Positions 1 through 11,822 of a DNA stretch of 64,000 bases are shown here, one piece after another. The translations under genes were made by a program, and so were the position numbers. The notes under the pieces were generated by a model, which saw only the letters and a list, made by a program, of their open reading frames with translations, was not told where the DNA came from and did no database searches. Each line of letters opens with the position of its first letter. Position 1 is the first letter of the stretch. This DNA comes from Thinopyrum elongatum. Its lineage: Eukaryota; Streptophyta; Magnoliopsida; Poales; Poaceae. The stretch is from NCBI GenBank assembly GCA_011799875.1, contig CM022301.1:13659570-13723569 (forward strand), given 5' to 3'.

Positions 1-1542
1 CGATACCCGCCGCGTGCTTCAACATTCATTGGACCGCATACATCGGTATGTATTATTTCCAATAAATCAGTAGCTCGCTCCATTGTTCCGGAGAATGGAG
101 TTTTAGTCATCTTGCCCATGAGGCATGGTTCACAAGTATCAAATGATTCATAATCAAGTGATTCCAAAAGTCCATCCGCATGGAGTTTCTTCATGCGCTT
201 TACACCAATATGACCTAAACGGCAGTGCCACAAGTATGTTGCACTATCATTATCAACTTTGCATCTTTTTGGCACCAATATTATGAATATGTGTATCACT
301 ATGATCAAGATTCAACAAGAATAGATCATTCACAAAAGGTGTGTGACCATAAAATATGTTACTCATATAAATAGAACAACCATTATTCTCTGACTTAAAT
401 GAATAACCGTCTCGCAATAAACAAGATCCAGATATAATGTTCATGCTCAACGCTGGCACCAAATAACAATTATTGAGGTCTAAAACTAATCCCGAAGGTA
501 GATGTAGAGGTAGCGTGCCGACGGCGATCACATCAACCTTGGAACCATTTCCAACGCGCATCATCACCTCGTCCTTAGCCAATCTTCGCTTATTCTGTAG
601 CTCCTATTTCGAGCTACAAATATGAGCAAACGAACCAGTATCAAATACCCAGGTGCTACTGTGAGCATTAGTAAGGAACACATCAATAACATGTATATCA
701 AATATACCTTTGTTCACTTTGCCATCCTTCTTATCCGCCAAATACTTGGGCCAGTTCCGCTTCCAGTGACCAGTCCCTTTGCAATAGAAGGACTCAGTTT
801 CAGGCTTGGGTCCAGCTTTGGGTTTCTTCACGGGAGTGGCAAGTTGCTTGCCGTTCTTCTTGAAGTTCCCTTTCTTTCCCTTGCCCTTTTTCTTGAAACT
901 AGTGGTCTTGTTAACCATCAACACTTGATGCTCCTTCTTGATTTCTACCTCTGCCGATTTCAGCATCGCGAAGAGCTCGGGAATTGTTTTCTCCATTCCT
1001 TGCATATTATAGTTCATCACGAAGCCTTTATAGCTTGGTGGCAGTGACTGAAGAACACTGTCAATAACACTCTCAACTGGAAGATCAATTCCCAGCTGAG
1101 TCAAGTGGTTGTGGTACCCAGACATTCTGAGTTTGTGTTCACTGACAGAACTGTTCTCCTCCATCTTACAGCTATAGAACTTGTTGGAGACTTCATATCT
1201 CTCAACCCGGGCATTAGCTTGAAATATCAATTTCAGCTCTTGGAACATCTCATATGCTCTGTGGCGTTCAAAACGTCTTTGAAGTCCTGGTTCTAGGCCG
1301 TAAAGCATGGCATACTGAACTATCAAGTAGTCATCAGTCCGCGTTTGCCAGGCGTTCACAACGTCCAGATTAGCGGGAGCGGGTGGGTTACCTAGCGGTG
1401 CATCAAGAACATAATTCTTCTGTGCAGCAATGAGGATAATCCTCAAGTTACAGACCCAGTCCGTGTAATTGCTACCATCATCTTTCAACTTAGCTTTCTC
1501 TAGGAACGCATTAAAATTCAAGGGAACGGTAGCACGGGCCAT
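1..1542 (-). pseudogene. Angela-type gag, protease and GAG-pre-integrase remnant
   Basis: Gag builds the virus-like particle and the aspartic protease cleaves the polyprotein. I place the start at the ATG at 1542 (protein begins MARATVPLNF), not at the upstream in-frame codon at 1587. The Copia gag domain reads through to a zinc knuckle near 740-795 whose first and last Cys are replaced (Ser and Trp), leaving CKGTGHWKRN in the middle. The protease motif VFDTGS follows. A single TAG at 604-606 stands where a Gln codon is expected, and the same frame reopens through RVGNGSKVDVI to 253. There a one-base frameshift (about 255-275) breaks it, after which the pre-integrase HHCC region (LWHCRLGHIGVKRM) continues to the window edge. 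It is clearly non-functional as it stands. Confidence 0.9.
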
Positions 1543-1716
1543 TGATCTACAACATAGATATGCAAAAACTATCAAGACTAAGTTCATGATAAATTAAGTT
1601 CAATTAATCAAATTACTAATGAACACCCACTTAAATTAACATCCCTCAAGTTAACTAAGTGATACATGATCCAAATCAACTAACCCATGTCCGATCATCA
1701 CGTGAGATGGGGTAGT

Positions 1717-3218
1717 TGATACGACTTCGTCGTATCTATAATTTTTGATTGTTTCATGCCAATATTATACAACTTTTACATACTTTTGGCAACTTTTTAT
1801 ATTATTTTTTGGACTAACATATTGATCCAGTGCCCAGTGCCAGTTCCTGTTTGTTGCATGTTTTTTGTTTCGCAGAATACCCATATCAAACGAAGTCCAA
1901 ATGCAATAAAATTTTACGAAGATCATTTTTGGAATATATGTGATTTTTAGGAAGTTGAATCAGTGCAAACAGGGTCCCCAGGTGCCCACATGGCACCTGG
2001 GCGCACCCCACCCTCCTGGGCGCGTGGTGGTGCCATGTGGGCACATCGTAGGTCGATTGGGGGTATCCTTCGGGCGCAAGGAAGCTTATATCTAGAAAAA
2101 AATCGTGTCAAAATTTCAGCGCAATCGGAGTTACGAATCCCCGGTTATAAAAGAAACGGTGAAAGGGTAGAAAATAGGAACGCGAAACAGAAGAGAACAG
2201 AGAGATAGATCCAATCTCAGAGGGGGCTCTCGCCCCTCCGCCGCCATGAAGGCCAAGGACCAGAGGGAGAACCCTCCTCCCATCTAGGGGGGAGGCCATG
2301 GAAGAAGGAGAAGAAGGGGGCTCTCTCCCCCTCTCTTCCGGCGCCGCCGGAGTGCCGCCGGGGGAACGATCAGGACGGCGATCTACACCAATAACCTTGC
2401 TACCGTCAACACCAACATCCACACCTCTTCTTCCTGCAGTAATCTCTACTTAAACATGGTGCTTCATGCTATATATTATTTCCCAATGTTGTATGGCTAT
2501 CCTATGATGTTTGAGTAGATCTGTTTTGTCCTATGGGTTGATTGATGATCGTGATTGGTTTGAGTTGTATGTTTTATTATTGGTGCTGTACTATGGTGCT
2601 CTCCGTGTCGCGCAAGCATGAGGGATCCCTGCTGTAGGGTGTTGCAATACGTTCATGATTTGCTTATAGTGGGTTGCGTGAGTGACTAAAACACAAACCC
2701 GAGTAAGTGGATTGTTGCGTATGGGATAAAGGAGACTTGATACTTAATGCTATGGTTGGGTTTTACCTTAATGATCTTTAGTAGTTGCGGATGCTTGCTA
2801 GGGGTCCAATCATAAGTGCATATGATCCAAGTAGAGAAAGTATGTTAGCTCATGCCTCTCCCTCATATAGAATTGCAACAAGGATTACCGATCTAGTTAT
2901 CGATTGCCTATGGACAAATCTTTCCCTAGTGTTACAAAAGCTTTCTACTTTACTACTAGCTTTTATTATCTTGCAATTTATTCATAGTTTTATTCTCACA
3001 AAGTACTTCTAGTTTTATTCTTGCAAACTATCTTATCACACCTACAAAATAGTTTCATACTTGTTCTGGGTAAAGCGAACGTCAAGTGCACGTAGTGTTG
3101 TATCGGTGGTCGATATAACTTGAAGGGTTTATTAATCTTGCCTTTAGCTCCTCGTTGGGTTCGACACTCTTATTTATCGAAAAAGCTACAATTGATCCCG
3201 TATACTTGCGGGTTATCA
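1717..3218 (+). repeat. Solo Gypsy LTR with perfect 5-bp target duplication
   Basis: The block starts TGATACG and ends GGGTTATCA. It is flanked by identical GTAGT at 1712-1716 and 3219-3223, and no PBS, coding region or second LTR is present. This is the footprint of LTR-LTR recombination removing the internal domain. A hairpin with perfect 16-bp arms (1982-1997 and 2029-2044) lies upstream of a TATAAAAG box at 2146-2153. The start and end text belong to the TGATACGTCTC class of Triticeae Gypsy LTRs; I do not assign a family. Confidence 0.93.
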
Positions 3219-4225
3219 GTAGTCATCAATGGTGAACATCTCTATGTTGATCATATCTACTATATGACTCATGTTCGACCTTTTGGTCTCCAGTGTTCCG
3301 AGACCATGTCTGTACATGCTAGGTTCATCAAGTTTAACCCAAGTATTCTGCTTGTGTAAAACAGGCTTACACCCGTTGTATGTGAACATAGAATCTATCA
3401 CACCCGATCATCACGAGGTGCTTCGAAACGACGAACTTTAGCAACGGTGCATACTCGGGGAGAACACTTTTATCTTGAAATTTAATGAAGGGATCATCTT
3501 ATAATGCTACCGTCGTTCTAAGAAAAATAAGATGCATCATCATCTTGTGCTTTTGATCTCCATCTCCAAAGCATCGTCATGATATCCATCGTCACCAGCT
3601 CGACACCTTGATCTCCATCGTTGCGTCGTGGTCGTCTCGCCAACTATTTCTTCTACAACTATTGCTAACGCATAGCGATAAAGTAAAGCAATTACATGGC
3701 GCTTGCATTTCATACAATAATTAAGAGACAACCCTAAGGCTCCTGCCGGTTGTCGATATATTACAAAACATGATCATCTCATACAACAACGTATATCACA
3801 TCATGTATTGACCATATCACATCACAACATACCCTGCAAAAACAAGTTAGACGTCCTCTACTTTGTTGTTGCAAGTTTTACGTGGCTGCTACGGGCTTTT
3901 AGCAAGAACCGTTCTTACCTATGCAAAAAACCACAACGGTGATTTATCAAGTTTGCTGTTTTAACCTTCTTCAAGGACCAGCCGTAGTCAAATTCGATTC
4001 AACTAAAGTAGGAGAAACAGACACCCGCCAGCCACCTTTATGCAAAACAAGTTGCACGTCAGTCGGTAGAACCGGTCTCATGTACGTGGACTTGTAAGGT
4101 TGGTCCGGGCCACTTCATCCCACAATGCCGCCGAATCAAAATAAGACGTTGGTGGTAAGCAGTACATACATCACCGCCCACAACTCTTTGTGTTCTACTC
4201 GTGCATATCATCTACGCATAGACCT

Positions 4226-4239
4226 GGCTCATGATGCCA
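4226..4239 (-). other. Primer binding site (initiator tRNA-Met type)
   Basis: On the minus strand, TGGCATCATGAGCC begins one base after the CA end of the LTR. It resembles the usual Copia iMet site TGGTATCAGAGC with changes. The same text appears next to the LTR at 63791. Its position between LTR and leader fixes the orientation of the element. Confidence 0.75.
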
Positions 4240-4240
4240 C

Positions 4241-5987
4241 TGTTGGGGAACGTTGCATGGAAAACAAAAAAAATTATACGCACACGCAAGAGCTATCCAT
4301 GAAGGTGCATAGCTACGAGAGGGGAGAGTGTGTCTATGTACCCTCATAGACCGTTTAGCGGAAGCATTTAGACAACGCGGTTGATGTAGTCGAACACCTT
4401 CGCGATCAGACTGATCGAGCACCGAACGTACGGTACCTCTGCGTTCAGCACACGTTCAGCTCGATGACGTCCTCGCCTTGTTGATCCAGCAAGACGGGCC
4501 AAGTAGTAGATGAGTTCCGGCAGCATGACGGCGTGGTGACGGTGGTGATGCAACTATCTCCGCAGGGCTACGCCGAGCACTACGGAAAATATGACCGAGG
4601 ATGTAACCGGTGGTGGGGGGCGCCGCACACGGCTAAGAGATTGTTGTGGGTTGTGTGTCGCCCCCGTCTCATATATATAGGTGGGGGAGAGGGGAGGCAG
4701 CCAGGAGGCGCCCCAAGTGGGGCCGAATCCCACTTGGGCTCCTACCCCTAGCCGCGCCCCCCTTCCTAATATATGCCGGGAGGGAAGGAAAGGGGGCAGA
4801 GGGAAGGAAGGGGGAGGCCGAATCCCCCTTCTTCCTTTCTACCATAGGCCAGCGGCCATATGGGGGTGCGCCAGCCCCTTGTGGGCTGGTGTGCTCCCCT
4901 CTAATGGCCCATTTGGCCCATCAACATCCCGGGGCTTCCCGGAACCCCTTCCGGTGATCCGATGGCTACCCGATACACTCCGAAACTTTTCTGGTGACCA
5001 AATAGCATCGTCCTTTATATCAATCTTTACCTCCGGACCATTTCGGAGCTCCTCATCATGTCTGTGATCTCATCCGGGACTCTGAACAACATTCGGTCAC
5101 CAATTCACATAACTCATATAATACTATATCGTCAACGAACGTTAAGCGTGCGGACCCTACGGGTTCGAGAATAATGTAGACATGACCGAGACGACTCTCC
5201 GGTCAATAACTAATAGCGGGACCTGGATGCCCATATTGGTTCCTACATATTCTATGAATATCTTTATCGGTCGAACCGTTATCACAACATACGTAATTCC
5301 CTTTGTCTGTCCGTATGTTACTTGCCCGAGATTCAATCGTCGGTATCTCCATACCTAGTTCAATCTCGTGACCGGCAAGTCTCTTTACTCATTCTATAAT
5401 ACATCATCTCGTAACTAACTCCTTAGACATTTTGCTTCCAAGCTTATTATGATGTGTATTACCGAGAGGACCCAGAGATACCTCTCCGAAACACGGAGTG
5501 ACAAATCCCTGTCTTGATCCATGCCAACCCAACAGACACCTTCGGAGATACCTGTAGAGCATCTTTATGATCACCCAGTTATGTTGTGACATTCGATAGC
5601 ACACAAGGTATTCCTCCGGTATCCGGGAGTTGCATGATCTCATGGTCGAAGGAACATGTATTTGACATTAAGAAAGCAGTAGCAATAAATAGAACGATCA
5701 TATGCTAAGCTAATGGATGGGTCTTGTCCATCACATCATTCTCCTAATGATGTGATCCCGTTATCAAATGACAACTCATGTCTATGGTTAGGAAACCTTA
5801 ACCATCTTTGATCAACGAGCTAGTCTAGTAGAGGCTCACTAGGGACACAATATTTGTTTAAGTATTCACACATGTATTTAAGTTTCCGGTCAATACAATT
5901 CTAGCATGAACAATAAACCTTTATAATGAACATGGAAATATAAAATAATAACAACTTTATTATTGCCTCTAGGGCATATTTCCATCA
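4241..5987 (-). repeat. Angela/BARE-type 5' LTR (1747 bp)
   Basis: On the minus strand it begins TGATGGAAATATGCCC (the family norm is TGTTGGAAATATGCCC) and ends CCCCAACA. The length fits Angela LTRs. A likely TATA box lies at 4682-4672 (minus strand CTATATATATGAG). A GC-rich inverted repeat sits just upstream of it, arms CCCAAGTGGG (4712-4721) and CCCACTTGGG (4729-4738). The partner 3' LTR is beyond the left edge. ORFs inside the LTR are not conserved and are not called. Confidence 0.9.
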
Positions 5988-7823
5988 GACAGCCCTTGTG
6001 GTTTCGTTAAGGGGCCATGGTAGTATGGAGTCGGATGACAGTTGGATCAAGCGCAAGTTTCTTAAGGCGATCATGCCTTTTGACAAGAGCACTTCTTCCG
6101 TGATTCGCCAAAGACCAGATTTTCACTCCATGTCCTCCAATGATGTGTTGGATGAATTAATCTCCATGGGAATCTTGATCAAGACCGCCGACAATGCTCT
6201 TGCTCGTGCTTGTGGGATCAAGAAGCCCAACCTTGCATTTAAGGCCAAAGTGGTCCATGTTGAAGATACTAGAGAAGAAGAGGAAGAGGAGGAGTGTTGC
6301 CCTGAAGAGACCAAATATGCTTTCAATGAGCACATGGCTCTAGCTTCGAGAGCTTTTCGGGGCAACAAGAGGAACTTCAAGTCCAAGAACTCAAAGGACA
6401 ACTCAAGTGTTTGAAGCCAAAGGGTCAAAGAGTTAGGACTTGCTGCAATTGTGGGAACGTGAGTCACTTCATCGCGGATTGTCCATATGAGAAGAGGGAA
6501 GATAGTGGAGGCAAGCTTATCCGCAAGGACAAGTCCAAGTCTTTCCAAAACAAAAACTTCACCAAGAAGAGGCCTCAAAGGGTGTTGGTGGTGCTATAAG
6601 AGTACCTCTCCGATGATGATGATGAAGAACCAAGTAGTGAAGTTGTGGGATTGGCCTCCATTACCATTGCCACCACTTCCTCTCCATCGACGTCACTCTT
6701 CGACTCCCCCAACGAGAACAAGATCACCACCCACAAGTGCCTCATGGCCAAAGACTTTAAGGTAACTCCTCCCACCAAATCATTCATCTCAACTATCCCA
6801 TCTTTGATGAATTGTGTGGAGGAAAGTGAGGAGGCAAAGGAAGAAGAAAATGGGTTGGACAAATTCATGTCCAAAATCAATGGAGAAACCAAGAGGCATT
6901 TTGAGGCACTCTTGGAACAACTTGGAGAAGCAAATGCACTTCTCGAATCTCAAGATGAGACCATCACGAGGATGGAAGGGCATATTAGTGAGTATGCCAA
7001 TGAGATCACGGATCTTTCTCTCGCTCTAGAGGAAGAGCAAGGTCTTAGGTTATCTCTTGAAGAGACACACAATATGGACCTTGCTAAACTAAAGAAAGAT
7101 CATGATCATGCTAATGCTAATTCTCTTGTTGTTGATCTCAAAGCTAAAAATGATGAGCTTGGTGTTGGCCATGCTAGACTGCTTAAGGATCATGAGTTAC
7201 TTGAAAAGGCTCACAAAACCTTGAAGAGTGCTCACTCAAAACGCACGGAGTCTCATGATCAACTCCAACAGAAACTAACTAAAGAGATTTCAACTTGTCC
7301 TCCTTTTGTCTTAATTGATAATGCTTGTTCTACTAACCTTTATTGTGAGCATGCATCACTTGTTGAGGAGAACACTAAGTTGAAGGCACAACTTGATAAG
7401 GGCCTTGTATCATGCATTCATGGAGAGAAGAACCTCAATGACCTTTTGAGCAATCAAAAGGAAGTTGTGGCTAAAGAGGGACTTGGGTTTGCTCCCATGT
7501 CAAAGAATAAGAACAAGAAGAAGAAGGCCAAGAATGCTTCCCCTCTCAAAGATGTATTTGTGAAGGAGGGGGAGAAGGCTTGTAAGGAGAAGAAGAATAA
7601 AGGTGTGGGTGGTAATGCCACAAGGGGCAAGACCACCCATCATGACTTTGCCGGCAACTTTAATCCTTCTTTTGTTCTTTGCCGTGCTAATGATGGGTAT
7701 GTTTATGCCAAATTTGTTGGTTCTCCTTATGAGTACATTGAATGGTCTATTTGGGTTCCTAAGACCCTTGTTCCTAACAAAAGAGGACCCATTCAAGAAT
7801 GGGTACTTAAATCCAAGCCTTAA
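5988..7823 (+). pseudogene. SIRE-like Copia gag, broken
   Basis: This is capsid/nucleocapsid protein without its N-terminus. The N-terminal part (5998-6414) reads DDSWIKRKFLKAIMPF and ends in an acidic Glu run. A frameshift near 6405-6412 moves the frame; the next segment carries an intact CCHC zinc knuckle (CNCGNVSHFIADC, about 6442-6483). A TAA at 6597-6599 interrupts it, but the frame reopens at once and runs unbroken to 7823. The downstream part is helical (Glu/Lys/Leu-rich, probably coiled coil), then Lys-rich, and ends with the conserved block YVYAKFVG...WSIWVPK. A large coiled-coil gag is typical of SIRE/Maximus Copia. Non-functional. Confidence 0.85.
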
Positions 7824-7845
7824 TCTCTTGTAGGAGTTTGCTTTC

Positions 7846-8362
7846 GGTGGCGGTTCATGGTTGCTTGCTAGTGGAGCAACAAGTCATATGACCGGGAGCA
7901 AGGTCATGTTGGTGGATCTTAAACTTGATTCAACTTGTGACACCTATGTCCAATATGGAGATTCATCAAAGTCTAAAGTATTGGGTCTTGGCAAGGTGGT
8001 AGTCTCACCGGATACGTCCATTAAGAATGTCATGCTAGTTGAAACCCTTTCATATAATTTACTTTTTGTTTGTCAACTTGCACTTGTGGGCTTTGTCACT
8101 TGCTTCGATGTCGATATCGTGATCCTTTTGTGGAGCAAGACTCTTAAAGTAGCCTTTGTTGGACATGTCGAGAACGGTCTCTACATGGTGGACTTTTCAG
8201 GGAAACCCACTAAGACCGCGACTTGTCTAATGGCTAAAGTTGTTGTGGGATGGCTTTGGTATCGCCGTTTAGCCCATGTCAATATGAGAACTTTGCAAAG
8301 TCTCCTCAAAGGGGATCACATTCTAGGACTAACGAATGTGAGTTTTTTCAAGGATCATTCGT
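7846..8362 (+). pseudogene. Copia protease and GAG-pre-integrase remnant
   Basis: The protease motif reads WLLASGATSHMTG; the catalytic Asp of the family motif LDSG is Ala here, so the enzyme would be dead. The GAG-pre-integrase region (WLWYRRLAHVNMRTLQSLL) follows. The reading frame differs from that of gag. Copia homology stops at LTNVSFFKDHS near 8362, where a 23-bp repeat begins and Gypsy 3' sequence follows. Confidence 0.8.
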
Positions 8363-8400
8363 GAGTTTTTTCAAGGATCATGCGAAGGTTTTTTCAAGGA
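8342..8400 (+). repeat. 23-bp direct repeat at a Copia/Gypsy junction
   Basis: The core GTTTTTTCAAGGA occurs at 8342, 8365 and 8388, a period of 23 bp, with the spacers partly conserved. The first copy is in frame with Copia coding sequence and the last merges into Gypsy 3' noncoding sequence. The repeat therefore marks the chimeric junction. Confidence 0.8.
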
Positions 8401-8410
8401 CTAACGGATC

Positions 8411-10277
8411 TCACGAAGGTTTTGTTAAGTTTTGTGTGATTGAAGTTTGCAAGTTTTGGGTGAGATTACGATGGATGAAGGAATAAGGAGTAAGAAGAGC
8501 CTAAGCTTGGGGATGCCCCATGGCACCCGAAGCCATTATCCAAAGAGAAGCAAACAACTAAGCTTGGGGATGACCGAGTGGCATCCCCTCTTTCTTCTAA
8601 CGACCATCGGTATTTTATTTGGAGCTATATTTTTATTCGTCACATATCATGAGTTTTCTTGGAGCGTCTTGTATGATATGAGTCTTTGCTTGTTTTGCTT
8701 TTTATTTTTAGTCAAGAATCCTTGCTAGACACACCTATTTGGGAGAGCCAAAATTATGCTATGACTTGTTAGAATTGCTCTTTATGCTTCACTTAAATCT
8801 TTATGAGCTATGGAATTTCTCTAGTGCTTCACTTATATCTTTTTGAGCACGGTGTGCTTTGTTATTTTTGAAAAAATTCTCTCTTGCCTCACTTAGATTA
8901 ATTTGAGAGAAAGAAATATGATGCTCATGATCTTCACTTATATTTGTTTGAGCTTATTAAAAGCAACATATGAAACTAGTCCCAAAGTGATAGATATTCA
9001 AGAGGGATATAATAAAAACTTTCATGAAGATCATTGGACAAATAAACTTGATTCCTTGTAATAGTTTTGCGATATGTTGATATAATATGTGAGTCATGTT
9101 GATGAGTAGTTATGCTTTAGTAAGAATATTGGTGTTAAGGTTTGTGATTCCCTATGCAAGCACGAAAGTCAATAGTTATGTAATGAAATTAGATCCTACT
9201 TGTGGTGCATTATTCGGTGTTAGTTATGCTTAATGCTCGCTTATGAGATTTTTCATTTCTTGGTTGGATGCTTCTCAGTCTTTTGCTAGCCTTCATTTGC
9301 ACTAAGTATGATCACTACTTGTGCATCCAAAATCCTTTAAACCAGTTTTTGCCATACGAGTCCACTATATCTACCTATATGCGGTATTTCCATGCCGTTC
9401 TAAGCAAATTTGTATGTGCCATCTCTAATTTTCAAAATAAACTTCTCTTTTGTGTGCTCGTACTGCTCATGAAACGGTAGGGGGTGGCTGATATATTTCC
9501 ATCCTAAATGTGTTATTCTCAAGATGAGTGTTTATTTACTTGTCATTGCACAAGAGTACGACAAAGGTATTAGGGATGCCCAGTCCCGAAATGAAAAATG
9601 AATTTATTTTATGTTGTCAAATAATAAATTCCTTGGAAAGTGTTGGTATGGACGGCACCCGTGGATTCGGTTAGCCGTGGAATGTGAAAGTATGGTAGAA
9701 AAAGGAATAAACTTTATTTTCTGTTTGGGAACCGCCTATGATATATCTGGCATGGAAATTATTTCGAACTACTCGATCGTTTTCGTTGACAGGAAAAGCA
9801 TGCCACCCAAAATATTTTTATCTCTATCTTTTTCGCTTTGAGCTCTGGCACCTCTACAAATCCCTACTTCCCTCTGCGAAGGGCCTTTCTTTTATTTTCT
9901 GCAATTTTTATTTTTATTTGAGTCTCCATCTTCTCTTATAAAGCACCAACTAAGGGGCACTATGATCGTACTTGAGCATTGGGTGTAGCTAATATGCGAG
10001 TGTGTTTCATGAATGGATCAATGATTGAGCATAATGGGCTAGGGATAACTTGCTTTAGTGTTGATATTTTGAAAGACATGGTTGCTTGTTGATATGCTTG
10101 AGTATTAAAGTCCTCATGTCAAAACTAGACTATTGATTTGAATCATATAAAAGTCCAAATGCCCATGCTACAAAGAAAAGAATATGTGATGAACATGTTA
10201 GGCAGCATTCCACATCAAAAATTCTGTTTTTATCATTTACCTACTTGAAGACGAGCAGGAATTAAGCTTGGGGATGC
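8411..10277 (+). other. Gypsy 3' untranslated region with polypurine tract
   Basis: I see no conserved protein here. The tract AAGCTTGGGGATGC directly before the LTR (10264-10277) is the polypurine primer for plus-strand synthesis, and a second AAGCTTGGGGATGCC lies near 8503-8517. Two blocks, about 9287-9385 and 9860-9935, are clearly similar to blocks in the 3' UTR of the intact Gypsy (38820-38925 and 39160-39240). Confidence 0.75.
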
Positions 10278-11822
10278 TGATACGTCTCCAATGTATCTAT
10301 AATTTTTGATTGTTCCATGCTGTTATATTATCATTCTTGGATGTTTTACAATCATTTTATAGCAACTTTATATCATTTTTTGGGACTAACCTATTGACAT
10401 AGTGCCCAGTGCCAGTTGCTGTTTTTTGCTTGTTTTTTACTTCGCAGGAAATCAATACCAAACGGAGTCCAAACACAGCGAAACTTTTTGGTGATTTTTT
10501 CTGGACCAGAAGACACCTGTTGGGCCAAGAAAGTACCTGAGGGGGGCTCCGAGGGGAGCACAACCCACCAGGGCGAGCTTGGGGGCCCCGGCGTGCCCAG
10601 GTGGGTTGTGCCCACCTCGGTGGCCTCTCGCACCGCCTTTTTGCTCTAGGGGAGTCGACGAAAATCAATTCCAGCCACCGCAAGTTCCAGAAACCACAGA
10701 TCCAATCTAGACACCATCACGGAGGGGTTCATCATCCTCATTGGTGCCTCTCCGATGATGCGTGAGTAGTTCATTGTAGACCTACGGGTCCGTAGTTAGT
10801 AGCTAGATGGCTTCTTCTCTCTCTTTTGGTTCTCAATACAATGGTCTCTTGGAGATCTATTTGATGTGACTCTTTTTTGCGGTGTGTTTGTTGGGATCCG
10901 ATGAACTTTGAGTTTATGATCAGATCTATGTTTTTATCCATGAAAGTTATTTGAGTCTTTTTGATCTCTTATATGCATGATTACTTATAGCCTCGTATTT
11001 CTTCTTCGAATCTTTGGTTTAGTTAGGCCAAATAGATCGATTTTTCTTGCCATGGGAAGAGGTGCTTTGTGATGGGTTCGATCTTACGGTGCTTGATCCC
11101 AGTGACAGAAGGGGAACCGACACGTATGTATCGTTGCCATTAAGGATAACAAGATGGGGTCTATTTCTACATAAATAGATCTTGTCTACATTATGTCATC
11201 GTTCTTATTGCATTACTCCATTTCTCCATGAACTTAATACACTACATGCATGCTGGATAGCGGTCGATGTGTGGAGTAATAGTAGTAGATGCAGGCAGGA
11301 GTCGGTCTACTAATCTTGGATGTGATGCCTATATAATGATCATTGCCTGGATATCGTCATGATTATTTGAAGTTCTATCAATTGCCCAACAGTAAATTTT
11401 TTACCCACCGTATGCTATTTTTCTCGAGAGAAGCCACTAGTGAAACCTACGGCCCCCGGGTCTCTTCTTTAATATATTTGCCTTCGCGATCTATTTTCAT
11501 TTGCTTTTATTTTCAGATCTATTAATCCAAAAACCCAAAAATACCTCGCTGAATTTTATTTGCATCTATCAATCTTCTACAATTTTATCCCGTCAACTTG
11601 ACAATTTCTGGCACCGTTACCCGAAAGGGATTGACAACCCCTTTAGCATGTCGGGTTGCAAGTATTTGTTCTTTGTGTGCAGGAGCTGTTTACGTGGTGT
11701 TGCATTGTTCTCCTACTGGTTCGATAACCTTGGTCTCATCACTGAGGGAAATACCTACCGTTGATGTGCTGCATCATCCCTTCCTCTTTGGGGAAATACC
11801 GACGTAGTTCAAGCCGACATCA
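10278..11822 (+). repeat. Gypsy 3' LTR (1545 bp, TGATACGTCTCC class)
   Basis: It begins TGATACGTCTCC right after the polypurine tract and ends AAGCCGACATCA. A GC-rich inverted repeat has 12-bp arms GCACAACCCACC (10558-10569) and GGTGGGTTGTGC (10600-10611). The solo LTR at 53436-55003 is from the same or a closely related family in the opposite orientation. Confidence 0.9.

Larger units (their letters stand above)
1543..4240 (-). other. Angela-type untranslated leader, interrupted by a solo LTR
   Basis: The sequence between the primer binding site and the gag start is the long leader typical of BARE/Angela elements. It has no conserved ORF. It is split by the solo LTR at 1717-3218; with that and one target duplication removed, the two flanks join into one leader. 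The text around 3830-3900 recurs at about 63240-63320 in the second Angela-like element at the right end of the window. Confidence 0.85.
1..5987 (-). mobile_element. Angela/BARE-type Copia retrotransposon, 5' part, partial
   Basis: Read on the minus strand, the order is 5' LTR (5987 to 4241), a primer binding site starting next to the LTR, a long untranslated leader, then gag and protease, running off the left edge of the window. The LTR text, the PBS-leader junction and the gag start (MARATVPLNF) all match the BARE/Angela group of Triticeae Copia elements as I know them. A solo Gypsy LTR (1717-3218) interrupts the leader. The right flank is the gag of another Copia, so this element inserted into that one. 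The bases beyond the LTR are GACAG (5988-5992); the matching duplicate would lie outside the window. Reverse transcriptase, RNase H and most of integrase are not in the window. Confidence 0.9.
5988..8362 (+). mobile_element. SIRE/Maximus-like Copia, gag-protease part, truncated
   Basis: This is a plus-strand Copia fragment cut on the left by the Angela insertion and on the right by a fusion to Gypsy 3' sequence. It holds a large gag with a CCHC knuckle and coiled-coil tail, then protease and GAG-pre-integrase. Integrase, RT and RNase H are missing. The extra ORF and 3' LTR at 11823-15013 are on the same strand just beyond the Gypsy insertion, and are plausibly the other end of this element. 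Confidence 0.75.
8411..11822 (+). mobile_element. Gypsy retrotransposon, 3' end only (3' UTR plus 3' LTR)
   Basis: This holds only the long 3' noncoding region, a polypurine tract and a 3' LTR. The 5' LTR, gag and pol are absent. The LTR is followed by AGGAT (11823-11827), where Copia-type extra ORF sequence begins. The simplest reading is that this Gypsy inserted into the Copia at 5988-15013 and a later deletion removed the Gypsy 5' part together with Copia pol. Confidence 0.8.

Noticed and set aside
622..1047. Plus-strand ORF of 141 codons
   Set aside because: It is antisense to the Angela gag remnant and has no domain of its own.
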